A DNA stretch of 64,000 nt from Streptomyces sp. NBC_00390 (GTDB lineage: Bacteria; Actinomycetota; Actinomycetes; Streptomycetales; Streptomycetaceae). Made by a program: the position numbers and the translations under genes. Positions 34,488-43,039 of the stretch are shown in pieces. The notes under the pieces are model-generated. The model saw only the letters and a program-made list of their open reading frames with translations, made no database searches and had not been told where the DNA came from. Position 1 is the first letter of the stretch. Each line of letters begins with the position of its first letter. The DNA is taken from assembly GCF_036057275.1 (NCBI RefSeq), contig NZ_CP107945.1, positions 1,674,001 to 1,738,000 of the forward strand. Direction: 5' to 3'.

Positions 34488-35315
34488 TCAGCCGGTGCGA
34501 GCGACGGTCCTGGCACTCAGATCCACGATCAGATCGCGCGTGTCGATCCAGGCGCCGTCCTTGACCTTGGTGACCATGCGGACGCAGCGGTGCTCGCCGC
34601 ATGCGGCGAGCTCGTCCGGCACGTGTTCCTCCCGGTACGTGCGGTAGACGTCGCCGTTGAACCACAGCTGGTCGGGGGTGGTCAGCGGCCGGCCCGTGGC
34701 GTGCTCGTAGTCGCCCTTGAGGTCGTCGCCGAGCGGGTCGGCCAGGATCAGGGCAAGCGCCTCGCGCAGCTCCTCGCGGTGCGGGGAGGGCTGGACACCG
34801 CGCTGGGTGCCGGTCCGTTCGACCGTGCCGGTGTCGAGGTTGACGGTCTTGGTGATCAGCTCGTCGGTCCGGTAGTCGTAGAAGCTGACCTCGGCACGGC
34901 GCGGTCCGGAGTCCGCCTCCGACGGCAGCGGTTCGGCGAGGTTGGTGGTCAGGTGGTGCGGGCCACGGTCACCCGTGACATCTTCGCCGGCCGCCCGGGC
35001 GGCCGGGGTGAGCGCGAGCGCTTCCGCCCGATTCAACTCCTCGTCGGTGAGCGGGTCCCGGCCCACGCCGTGTTCCCCCTCCCGCGGCGAAGCGGCGATG
35101 ACGCCCGCGTGCGGCGTGTCGGCGGCTCCCCGGCCGTTTCCGGCGCTGTCACCGGCGCCGGCCTGTCCCTGAATCCCGTTCCGGCGCTCGTCGCCGGGGT
35201 CGTCGGCACCCGCCGAGCCCGGCAGTGTGATGGCGATCATGGCAGCGGTCGCTGTCACCGCTATGGCGGCACCCGCCACCAATTTCCCCAGATGGCGGTG
35301 CACTGATCTGAGCAC
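34488..35315 (-). CDS. Exported protein resembling the N2/N3 domains of copper amine oxidase
   Basis: 275 residues. The N-terminus has a membrane/signal segment (GAAIAVTATAAMIAITL), then a low-complexity linker. Residues about 100-270 read like the small N-terminal domains of copper amine oxidases: PLTDEELNRAEALAL, an alpha/beta unit RAEVSFYDYRTDELITKTVN with LDTGTVERTG, and a second similar unit ending CVRMVTKVKDGAWIDTRD. This match is by eye and needs structure comparison. It is encoded immediately upstream of the catalytic-domain gene and in the same direction, with its own export signal. The GTG at 35315 has GGGGG 4 bases upstream; the longer start at 35387 is not supported. Confidence 0.55.
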   Translation of the reverse strand: MLRSVHRHLGKLVAGAAIAVTATAAMIAITLPGSAGADDPGDERRNGIQGQAGAGDSAGNGRGAADTPHAGVIAASPREGEHGVGRDPLTDEELNRAEALALTPAARAAGEDVTGDRGPHHLTTNLAEPLPSEADSGPRRAEVSFYDYRTDELITKTVNLDTGTVERTGTQRGVQPSPHREELREALALILADPLGDDLKGDYEHATGRPLTTPDQLWFNGDVYRTYREEHVPDELAACGEHRCVRMVTKVKDGAWIDTRDLIVDLSARTVARTG

Positions 35316-35452
35316 TTGTCCCCCTTTTTCCCCTTGTTTCGTGCGGTCACCCGGTAGGACGGCCCGAAGTCCTAGGAGCTTGCCCATCTTTGGGGGAGGA
35401 TCTTGGCCAAGTTGCCCCCAGTACCCGGATCAGAAGTGGAAGAGTCATATCT

Positions 35453-37573
35453 ATGCAGGTCTGGCCGGGACAGGCGTATCCGCTCGGCGCCACGTACGAC
35501 GGCGCCGGAACCAATTTCGCGGTGTTCTCAGAGGCCGCGCGACGTATCGAACTGTGTCTGCTGCACGACGACGGCTCGGAGACGGCGGTGGAGCTGCGCG
35601 AGACCGACGCATTCGTGCGGCATGCCTATCTGCCTGGGGTGATGCCGGGTCAGCGGTACGGCTTCCGGGTCCATGGCCCCTATGTGCCCGAGCGCGGCCA
35701 GCGGTGCAATTCGGCGAAGCTGCTGCTCGACCCCTACGCCCGTGCGATCAGTGGCGAGATCGAGTGGAACGAGGCGGTGTACGGGTATCACTTCGGGCGG
35801 CCGGACTCCCGCAACGACCTCGACTCGGCACCGCACACCATGACCTCCGTGGTGGTCAATCCGTACTTCGACTGGGGCGACGACCGGCCTCCGCGCACGG
35901 ACTACCACCGCACCGTGATCTACGAGGCCCATGTGAAGGGTCTGACGATGCGGCATCCGGAGCTGCCACCGGAGCTGCGCGGCACCTACGCCGGGCTCGC
36001 GCATCCCGCCGTGATCTCCCATCTGACCGAACTGGGAGTCACCACACTCGAGTTGATGCCGGTGCACCAGTTCGTCAACGACAACCGGCTGGTGGACTCC
36101 GGGCTGAACAACTACTGGGGCTACAACACCATCGGCTTCTTCGCACCGCACAACGCGTACGCCTCCTGGGGAGACCGGGGCGAGCAGGTGCTGGAGTTCA
36201 AGCAGGCCGTACGGGCGCTGCACCAGGCGGGCATCGAGGTCATCCTCGACGTGGTCTACAACCACACCGCGGAGGGCAACCACCTGGGGCCCACTCTCTC
36301 CTTCCGGGGCCTGGACAACGCCTCGTACTACCGGCTCTCCGAGGACCGCCGCTACTACACGGACACCACCGGCACGGGGAACTCCCTGCTGATGCGCAGC
36401 CCCCATGTGCTGCAACTGATCATGGACTCGCTGCGCTACTGGGTGACCGAGATGCATGTCGACGGCTTCCGATTCGACCTCGCGGCCACACTCGCCCGGC
36501 AGTTCCACGAGGTGGACCGGCTCTCCTCGTTCTTCGACCTGGTGCAGCAGGATCCGGTGGTCAGCCAGGTGAAGCTGATCGCCGAGCCGTGGGACGTGGG
36601 CGAGGGCGGCTACCAGGTGGGCAACTTTCCGCCGTTGTGGACCGAGTGGAACGGCGAGTACCGCGACACCGTGCGCGACCTGTGGCGCGGCGAGCCGCGC
36701 AAGCTCGCGGAGTTCGCCTCCCGGCTGACCGGCTCCTCCGATCTGTACCAGGACGACGGCCGGCGGCCGCTGGCCTCCATCAACTTCACCACCTGCCACG
36801 ACGGCTTCACGCTGCACGATCTGGTCTCGTACGACAACAAGCACAACGAGGCCAACGGCGAGGGCAATCGGGACGGCGAGAGCCACAACCGCTCGTGGAA
36901 CTGCGGCGCGGAGGGCGAGACCGACGACGAGGACGTGCTGGAGCTGCGCGAACGGCAGATGCGCAACTTCATCGCCACGCTGATGCTCTCGCAGGGTGTG
37001 CCGATGCTCAGTCACGGCGACGAGTTCGCCCGTACGCAGGGCGGCAACAACAACGCGTACTGCCAGGACAACGAGATCTCCTGGGTCCAGTGGCCGGACA
37101 AGGACACGGACGAGGAGGGCACGCTGCTGGCCTTCACCAAGACCATGGTGTGGCTGCGGCGCGACCACCCGGTGTTCCGGCGCCGGCGCTTCTTCCACGG
37201 CCGGTCCGTGGAGGGCACCCATGACGAGCTGACCGACATCGCATGGTTCACCCCGCACGGCGAGGAGATGGTCCAGCGGGACTGGCAGGCGGCGCACGCC
37301 AGGGCCCTGTCGGTGTTCCTGAACGGCCACGCGATCTCCGAGCCCGGTCCGCGCGGCGAGCGGATCTCCGACGACTCGTTCCTGCTGATGTTCAACGCGA
37401 GTGCGGAGACCCTGGATTTCACGGTGCCGGTGAACCACGGCGCACAGTGGCAGGTGGTGGTGGACACGGCCTGCCCGGAGGGGGTGCCTCCCGGGCAGGG
37501 GCCGAAGGTGGAGGCCGGCGACCGGGTCAGAATGATCGGACGGAGTCTGACCGTGCTGAGGAGACCGGCGTAG
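35453..37573 (+). CDS. glgX: Glycogen debranching enzyme
   Basis: 706 residues, GH13. Hydrolyses alpha-1,6 branches of phosphorylase-limited glycogen. A carbohydrate-binding N-domain (PLGATYDGAGTNFAVFS) is followed by the barrel with DVVYNHTAEG, nucleophile Asp in GFRFDLAATL, acid Glu in LIAEPWDVG and FTTCHDGFTLHD. The released linear chains feed TreY and TreZ encoded downstream, so this is the first step of the glycogen-to-trehalose route. ATG at 35453 chosen because MQVWPG is the usual start; a weak GGAAGAG precedes it. Confidence 0.92.
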   Translation: MQVWPGQAYPLGATYDGAGTNFAVFSEAARRIELCLLHDDGSETAVELRETDAFVRHAYLPGVMPGQRYGFRVHGPYVPERGQRCNSAKLLLDPYARAISGEIEWNEAVYGYHFGRPDSRNDLDSAPHTMTSVVVNPYFDWGDDRPPRTDYHRTVIYEAHVKGLTMRHPELPPELRGTYAGLAHPAVISHLTELGVTTLELMPVHQFVNDNRLVDSGLNNYWGYNTIGFFAPHNAYASWGDRGEQVLEFKQAVRALHQAGIEVILDVVYNHTAEGNHLGPTLSFRGLDNASYYRLSEDRRYYTDTTGTGNSLLMRSPHVLQLIMDSLRYWVTEMHVDGFRFDLAATLARQFHEVDRLSSFFDLVQQDPVVSQVKLIAEPWDVGEGGYQVGNFPPLWTEWNGEYRDTVRDLWRGEPRKLAEFASRLTGSSDLYQDDGRRPLASINFTTCHDGFTLHDLVSYDNKHNEANGEGNRDGESHNRSWNCGAEGETDDEDVLELRERQMRNFIATLMLSQGVPMLSHGDEFARTQGGNNNAYCQDNEISWVQWPDKDTDEEGTLLAFTKTMVWLRRDHPVFRRRRFFHGRSVEGTHDELTDIAWFTPHGEEMVQRDWQAAHARALSVFLNGHAISEPGPRGERISDDSFLLMFNASAETLDFTVPVNHGAQWQVVVDTACPEGVPPGQGPKVEAGDRVRMIGRSLTVLRRPA

Positions 37574-37597
37574 CGGGGCGGTCGGCGACCGGCCCCG
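37574..37597 (+). terminator. Hairpin after glgX
   Basis: CGGGGCGGTCG and CGACCGGCCCCG, starting at the base after the stop codon, form a stem of about 11 pairs with one bulged base and a very short loop. The rest of the gap to treY (37598-37705) holds its promoter, not recognised with certainty. Confidence 0.5.
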
Positions 37598-37705
37598 TGC
37601 CGTCACCCCGGGGGCACCGCGGCCGGGGCCGCGCTCTCCCCGCGCGTTCACCCCGACGCAGGGACGGATGACACAGAAGCCCGCGATCCGGGTACATACG
37701 TTCGC

Positions 37706-40111
37706 ATGACGCCCACCGCCACATACCGGCTCCAGCTCCAGCCGGACTTCCCGTTCTCGGCCGCCGCCGCGGCAGTGCCCTATCTCGCCTCGCTCGGGAT
37801 CTCGCATCTGCATCTGTCACCGGTGCTGGAGGCGGTGCCCGGCTCGGTCCACGGCTACGACGTGGTGGACCACTCGCGGGTACGGGAGGAGCTGGGCGGC
37901 GAGGCCGGTCTGCGGGAGCTGTCCCGTACCGCCCGTGAGCACGGACTCGGCCTGGTCCTGGACATCGTCCCGAACCACATGGCCGCCGCGCCCCGCCACA
38001 ACCATGCCCTGTGGGAGGTGCTGCGGGAGGGCCCCGGTTCGCCGTACGCACACTGGTTCGACATCGACTGGGAGTCGGGCGGGGGCAAGGTGCTGCTGCC
38101 GGTGCTGGCGGGACGGATCGGCGACGAGCTGTCCGGTATGCGCGTCGACGGTGATGTCCTGCACTACGGGGAGCAGCGTTTTCCGGTGCGCGCGTCCACC
38201 GCAGAGCTGCCGCTGCCCGAGCTGCTGGACGCCCAGTGGTACCGGCTGGCGTGGTGGCGCCTGGCCCGTACCGAGCTGAACTACCGCCGGTTCTTCACCG
38301 TTTCGGATCTGATCGGCCTGCGGGTGGAGGACCCCGAGGTCTTCGACGCGACCCACACCAAGATCCTCGAGCTGGTGCACGACTCGGTCGTGGAGGGGCT
38401 GCGGGTGGACCATCCGGACGGGGTGGCCGACCCGGCGGGGTATCTGCGCAGGCTCGACCAGGCGACCGGCGGGGCGTGCTGGATCGTGGTCGAGAAGATC
38501 CTGACCGGCGACGAGCGGCTGCCGGCCGGCTGGCCGGTCGCGGGGACGACGGGCTACGACGCGCTGCGGCATGTCGACGGCCTGTTCACCGATCCGGACG
38601 GTGCCGGACAACTGGCCGAGCGCTACCGGGAGTTCGCCCAGCCGTCCGCCGACCGCGGGGGCCGCTGGGCGGCGACGGCGCGGCGGGCCGCGTACAAGGT
38701 GGTCACGCATGAGCTGGCCGCCGAGACGGCTGCGCTCGGACGGCTCGCCCGGCGGATCTGCGCCGGGGATCCCGCGCTGCGCGACCACGCGCCGTGGGCG
38801 CTGCGCGCGGCGGTGCGGGAGCTGCTCGTACGGGTGCCCGTCTACCGCCCGTATCTCCTCGACGGCGAGGCGGCACTGACCGAGGCCGCGGCCCGCCGCG
38901 CGAAGGAGACCTTCGCGGTGACGGACGAGGCGACGGCAGTCGACGTCGTACGGGACCTGGCACTCGGACGGCTCGGCGAGGGTCCGGACCACACGGCGTT
39001 CCGGGCCCGGTTCGCTCAGACGGCGTCGGCGCTGCGCGCCAAGTCCGTGGAGGACACCGCCTTCTACCGCTATACGCCGCTGCTCTCGGCGAACGAGGTC
39101 GGTGGGGACCCCGGCAGTCCGGCACTGGCTCCCGACGACTTCCACGGGTACTGCACCCGTCTGGCCCGCGACTGGCCGGCCACCGGCACGGTGCTCACCA
39201 CGCACGACACCAAGCGCAGCGCCGACGTGCGGGCGCGCATCGCGGTGCTGTCCGAGTGCCCCGAGCGGTGGGCGGAGTTCCTGTCCCGGATCACCGAGGC
39301 GGCCGCCGGGCTGGAGGGCGGGCGGGCCCCCGATCCGCATCTGGCATGGGTGACGTGGCAGACGGCCGTCGGGTTCGGCGTGCCGCGCGCGGACCGGCTG
39401 GAGCCCGCGTTGCTCAAGGCGGTCCGGGAGGCGGGGCTGCGCACCAGCTGGACGGAGGCGGACGCGGCGTACGAACGGGCCGTCGCCGCGTTCGTCGACG
39501 CGGGCCCGGCAGGCCCGCCGCTGTACTACGTCGCGGAGTTCGCGCGAGAACTGGATCCGTACGTACGGGCCAATGTCCTCGGAGCGACCCTGCTGCATCT
39601 GACGATGCCGGGGGTGCCCGATGTGTACCAGGGCTCCGAGCGGCAGTTCCTCGCCCTGGTCGACCCTGACAACCGCCGGCCGGCCCGCCTCGGCGAACCG
39701 CTGCCGGAACGGCTGGACGAGCTCCGCGGCCGGCGCTGGCTCTCCGACGAGAAGCTGGCGCTCACGGCCACGGCGCTGCGGCTGCGACGGGCGCGTCCGG
39801 ACCTGTTCGGGTCGTCGGGGACGTACGCACCGCTGCGGGCGCACGGCCCGGCGGCCGGCCACTGTGTCGCGTTCGGCCGCTCGGGCAAGGTGCTCACGGC
39901 GGTCACACGGCTCTCCTTGCGGCTGGAGCAGTCGGGTGGCTGGCGGGAGACGGCGCTGACGCTCCCCGAGGGCGGCTGGAGCGATCTGCTGGATCCCGGG
40001 CGTACGTTCACGGGCGGCTCGGCGGTGCGGCTGTCGGACCTGTTCGCGGACCGGCCGGTGGCGCTGCTCATCCACGGAGACGCTTCGGAGGCGGCCGCGG
40101 GGACGGGCTGA
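37706..40111 (+). CDS. treY: Malto-oligosyltrehalose synthase
   Basis: 801 residues, GH13. Isomerises the reducing end of a maltodextrin from alpha-1,4 to alpha,alpha-1,1. The opening ATYRLQLQPDFPF, LSPVLEAVPGSVHGYDVVDH and DIVPNHMA are diagnostic of TreY. The nucleophile Asp is in GLRVDHPDGVADP, acid Glu in WIVVEKIL, and third Asp in THDTKRSADVRAR. The product is cut by TreZ, encoded 6.6 kb downstream rather than next door. ATG at 37706. Confidence 0.93.
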   Translation: MTPTATYRLQLQPDFPFSAAAAAVPYLASLGISHLHLSPVLEAVPGSVHGYDVVDHSRVREELGGEAGLRELSRTAREHGLGLVLDIVPNHMAAAPRHNHALWEVLREGPGSPYAHWFDIDWESGGGKVLLPVLAGRIGDELSGMRVDGDVLHYGEQRFPVRASTAELPLPELLDAQWYRLAWWRLARTELNYRRFFTVSDLIGLRVEDPEVFDATHTKILELVHDSVVEGLRVDHPDGVADPAGYLRRLDQATGGACWIVVEKILTGDERLPAGWPVAGTTGYDALRHVDGLFTDPDGAGQLAERYREFAQPSADRGGRWAATARRAAYKVVTHELAAETAALGRLARRICAGDPALRDHAPWALRAAVRELLVRVPVYRPYLLDGEAALTEAAARRAKETFAVTDEATAVDVVRDLALGRLGEGPDHTAFRARFAQTASALRAKSVEDTAFYRYTPLLSANEVGGDPGSPALAPDDFHGYCTRLARDWPATGTVLTTHDTKRSADVRARIAVLSECPERWAEFLSRITEAAAGLEGGRAPDPHLAWVTWQTAVGFGVPRADRLEPALLKAVREAGLRTSWTEADAAYERAVAAFVDAGPAGPPLYYVAEFARELDPYVRANVLGATLLHLTMPGVPDVYQGSERQFLALVDPDNRRPARLGEPLPERLDELRGRRWLSDEKLALTATALRLRRARPDLFGSSGTYAPLRAHGPAAGHCVAFGRSGKVLTAVTRLSLRLEQSGGWRETALTLPEGGWSDLLDPGRTFTGGSAVRLSDLFADRPVALLIHGDASEAAAGTG

Positions 40112-40178
40112 GCGGCCGGGCCGGCACGCCCCGTCGTCCGCGCGCCGCACCGGGAGCGCAGATGCCCGGTCGGACCGA

Positions 40179-40302
40179 CCGCACGCGGCCCCGCGTGCGG
40201 GTCCACGTAACGGCCGGCCCCTCGCCCCCGCGCCGGGCACGGGGCCCGGTGCGCCGACGGCGCGCTCATGAAACGGCCTGCCGGCGTCCGCCCCGGCAGG
40301 CC
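40179..40302 (+). terminator. Two hairpins after treY
   Basis: CCGCACGCGG/CCGCGTGCGG (40179-40200, almost loopless) and GGCCTGCCGG (40275-40284) with CCGGCAGGCC (40293-40302, 8-base loop) are both perfect 10-base stems. They lie between the treY stop and the broken oxidoreductase and can end the treY transcript. Confidence 0.6.
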
Positions 40303-40345
40303 CACCGGTCGGGGCCGGACCCACACGCCCTCGCGCCGGCCGCGG

Positions 40346-41031
40346 GTTCAGGCGGACGGCCTGCGGGCCACGGTGCGCACCGCACGCGGGGAGCTGCGCA
40401 CGGTCGAGGCGGAGCGGCTGCTGCTCGCGGTGGGCCGGACTCCGGTGACCGACGGTCTGGGACTGGAGCAGGCGGGGGTGCCCACGGACGAGCGGGGCTT
40501 TGTCGCCCCTGCCGACTGGTCGCGCCTGGAGAGTGTCGTGCCGGGGATCCATGTGGTGGGCGATCTGCTGCCGCCGCCGTCACTCGGTCTGGCCCACGCC
40601 TCCTTCACGGAGGGCCTGTTGGCCGCCGAGGTGCTGGCCGGGCTCGCACCGCAGCCGGTCGACTACGCGGCATGCCCCGGATCACGTACTCCTCGCCGCA
40701 GACCGCAACGGTCGGGCTGAGCGAGGCGGAGGCAAGGAACCGCGGCTTCGATGTGCGCGTGAACACGATGCCGCTGACCGCCGTCGCCAAGGGCATGGTG
40801 CACGGACAGGGCGGGATGGTGAAGGTCGTCGCAGAGCGGGACGGCCGGGTGCTGGGGGTCCATCTGGTCGGCCCGCATATCTCGGAGATGGTCGCCGAAA
40901 GCCAGCTGATCGTCGGCCGGGACGCGGAACCGTCCGATCTGGCCCGTCACATCCACGCCCGTCCGACGCTCTCGGAGGCGGTCGGCGAGACGTTCCTGAC
41001 GCTCGCGGGGCGCGGGCTGCACCAGCGGTGA
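40346..41031 (+). pseudogene. Dihydrolipoamide dehydrogenase remnant, truncated and frameshifted
   Basis: Starting at about 40346 in one frame the sequence reads like the end of the NAD-binding region and the second FAD motif (LLLAVGRTPVTDGLGL, GIHVVGDLLPPP). At about 40671 the match switches to another frame (MPRITYSSPQTATVGL) and continues through the dimerisation domain to ARPTLSEAVGETFLTLAGRGLHQR, retaining the active-site His region. One base appears lost near 40670, just after VDYAA. The N-terminal FAD-binding glycine motif and the redox-active CxxxxC are absent, so about 60% of a normal 470-residue enzyme is missing. No start codon or ribosome-binding site fits. A real decayed gene is likelier than a sequencing error because the 5' half is gone too. 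Confidence 0.8.
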
Positions 41032-41121
41032 ACCCACGCCGGCCGGCTCAGCCCGGTCCGCGCCGCGCGGCCGGGAGGCGCCGGGGCCACGGCACTTCCG
41101 GATCGCCGGCGCAGATCCGGT

Positions 41122-41676
41122 TCAGCGTGCGGTGAGGCGGAAGCTCATCCGCCCGAAGCCGACCATGTCCCCGTCCTGCACGACGATCGAGCCGGTCACC
41201 CTGATGCCGTTCACCGTGGTGCCGTTGGTCGAGCCGAGGTCGCGCAGCACCCACACCTGGCCCTGGCGGCTCAGTTCGGCGTGGAGCCTGGAGACCGTGT
41301 CATGGCTGAGCCGCAGTCCGTTGGCCGGGTCGCGCCCGATCCGCAGGGGGAACGGGCTCGGTTCGGGCAGCTGCAGCGGCGGCAGCTTCTCCGCCTGCCA
41401 CGCCCGGCGCAGCCGCACCGAGAATGCCGAGATCCGGCCCACTGTCCGGTACAGCGCGCGGGACCAGCGGCTCTCCTGGACGAGGTCGGCGGTGAGCGGC
41501 TCCAGCTCCTCCGGCCTGCGCGCGGCCAGGACCAGCTCCATCCGGTGCACGAACGTCTCGTGCGACAACTTGCCCTGCGCCGCGCCCTCCCTGAGCACGT
41601 CGAGGACACGCTCGCGCTCGGCGTCGGAGACCCGGGCCGGAGCGGGATACGTGTGGAATTCGTAGGCGGACGTCAC
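41122..41676 (-). CDS. DUF1707 + FHA domain protein
   Basis: 184 residues. The first 70 contain DUF1707 (RVSDAERERVLDVLREGAAQGKLS, a short helical domain common in actinobacteria). A forkhead-associated domain (about 105-184) follows: LRIGRDPANGLRLSHDTVSRLH with the conserved GR, SRLHAE, and GSTNGTTVNG. FHA domains bind phosphothreonine, so it likely reads a Ser/Thr kinase signal. The GTG at 41676 (VTSAYEF) matches the usual start of such proteins; the frame is open to a second GTG at 41742 and neither has a ribosome-binding site. Confidence 0.8.
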   Translation of the reverse strand: MTSAYEFHTYPAPARVSDAERERVLDVLREGAAQGKLSHETFVHRMELVLAARRPEELEPLTADLVQESRWSRALYRTVGRISAFSVRLRRAWQAEKLPPLQLPEPSPFPLRIGRDPANGLRLSHDTVSRLHAELSRQGQVWVLRDLGSTNGTTVNGIRVTGSIVVQDGDMVGFGRMSFRLTAR

Positions 41677-41812
41677 AACCGTGATTGTCGGTCCGAAGTC
41701 GGTGGGTGTCCAGAAGAACCGGGGTTCCCGTCCCTCACTCACCAGCCGCTGACCTGCATGGAAGCAATGGTTCCGCTACGAAAAGGGTTTCGCCCGGCAC
41801 TCGCCGGGTGGT

Positions 41813-41818
41813 TAGGGT
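41813..41818 (+). promoter_or_regulatory. Candidate -10 box TAGGGT for the first GNAT gene
   Basis: TAGGGT at 41813-41818 fits the Streptomyces TAnnnT pattern and a TTTCGC-like -35 sits about 19 bases upstream. It lies 51 bases before the ATG at 41870, which has a separate GGAGAAG ribosome-binding site. Confidence 0.35.
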
Positions 41819-41869
41819 CCGAGCGCTGGTCCGACCATTTCCGCACGGCCATTCCCTGGAGAAGCACAT

Positions 41870-42844
41870 ATGACCTCTGCACCGTCGGTGCCGACGCCCG
41901 ACGACGGCGTCACCGTCCGACCGCTTTCCGGCCCGGACGAACTCGAGCTGTTCTGCAGGCTTTCGTACACCCTCGACCATGAACTCGAGGACGATCTCGC
42001 AACTGGGCGCCGCCGCCCCGAGTGGCTGTGGATCGCGCAGCGCGACGGCCGCGTGCTGGCGAGGATCGCCTGGTGGACCGCGGCCGACGGCGAGGCCCCG
42101 GTGGCACTGGACTTCTTCGACATCGACGCCGAACTGCCCGCCGCCGAGCAGGCCGGCATCGGACTGCGACTGCTCGAGACCGCGACCGCCGCCGTCGTCC
42201 CCGCGGGTCACCCGCGCCCCGAGTACGGGCGGTTCATCCCGCCCGACTGGCGTGACGACCCGGCCGCCCGCGCGGCGGTCGAAGCCCGTACCGGCGTGCT
42301 GGAGAAGTCCGGGGCGAGGCTGCTCGTGGAGCGGCTGCGGCTCGAATGGCGCGCCGGGACGCCCGTACCCGAGCCCTCGGGCACCCTGGCCTTCCGGCAG
42401 GTCACGGACCGCGACGATCTGCTCGCCCTGATGACGCCGGTGATGGCGGGCACGCTCGACGCCCATAGCCAGGCCGATCTCGCGACCGGGCTGAGCCACC
42501 GCGAGGCGGCCGAGAAGCACTTCGACGAGGAACTCGCGGGCTTCACCTCACCACGCGAGTGGTGGCGGATCGCCGAACTCCCGGGCACCGGCGAGCCGGT
42601 GGGCTTCGTGGTGCCGGCCAGGAACAACTACCACCACATCATCGCCTACGTGGGTGTGCTGCCCGCCCATCGCGGCCGGGGCCACATCGACGAGATCCTG
42701 GCGGAGGGCACCCGGATTCTCGCCTCCCAGGACGTGCCGTGGATCCGGGCCGCGACCGATCTCGCCAACGTGCCGATGGCGAAGGCCTTCGCCCGCGGCG
42801 GCTACGTCAACTTCGAGCGCGCGATCAACTACGTCTGGGAGTAG
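41870..42844 (+). CDS. GNAT-family N-acetyltransferase (two-domain, paralogue 1)
   Basis: 324 residues. Two GNAT-like modules: the first (1-160) is degenerate, the second has YVGVLPAHRGRGHIDEILAEG with the acetyl-CoA loop RGRGH, and VPMAKAFARGGYVNFERA. It shares layout and motifs with the gene at 43040 (SPREWWRIA vs SPREWWQLA, TLDAH in both), so the pair arose by duplication. Substrate unknown. Confidence 0.85.
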   Translation: MTSAPSVPTPDDGVTVRPLSGPDELELFCRLSYTLDHELEDDLATGRRRPEWLWIAQRDGRVLARIAWWTAADGEAPVALDFFDIDAELPAAEQAGIGLRLLETATAAVVPAGHPRPEYGRFIPPDWRDDPAARAAVEARTGVLEKSGARLLVERLRLEWRAGTPVPEPSGTLAFRQVTDRDDLLALMTPVMAGTLDAHSQADLATGLSHREAAEKHFDEELAGFTSPREWWRIAELPGTGEPVGFVVPARNNYHHIIAYVGVLPAHRGRGHIDEILAEGTRILASQDVPWIRAATDLANVPMAKAFARGGYVNFERAINYVWE

Positions 42845-42941
42845 GTCTGTTGTGCGGGCGTCCGGAATGCGCTGGACGCCCGCAGCTCGCTCCGTCCAGC
42901 ATGATCGCGACGCCCGTGACCGACGGAAGGAGGCGAGTGCC

Positions 42942-42998
42942 GTGCACACCACACGATTCCCGCGCTCCCGTCCCGTCCGCCCGGCGTTCGCAGTCTGA
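42942..42998 (+). CDS. 18-residue leader ORF with strong ribosome-binding site
   Basis: GTG at 42942 follows GGAAGGAGG with an 8-base spacer, the best ribosome-binding site in this stretch, yet the frame is only 18 codons (VHTTRFPRSRPVRPAFAV, 5 basic residues) before TGA. It ends 41 bases before the second GNAT. It may regulate that gene by translation, like a leader peptide, or be a small protein. Confidence 0.4.
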   Translation: MHTTRFPRSRPVRPAFAV

Positions 42999-43039
42999 CC
43001 GGGAGCGCATCACACAGTCTCTCCCGGAGGACATCCCTC

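Noticed and set aside
35528..37813. Long minus-strand frame opposite glgX
   Set aside because: Shadow of an enzyme with complete catalytic motifs.
37817..40552. Long minus-strand frame opposite treY
   Set aside because: treY has all GH13 motifs on the plus strand; the antisense translation is Arg/Pro/Gln-rich and has no domain.
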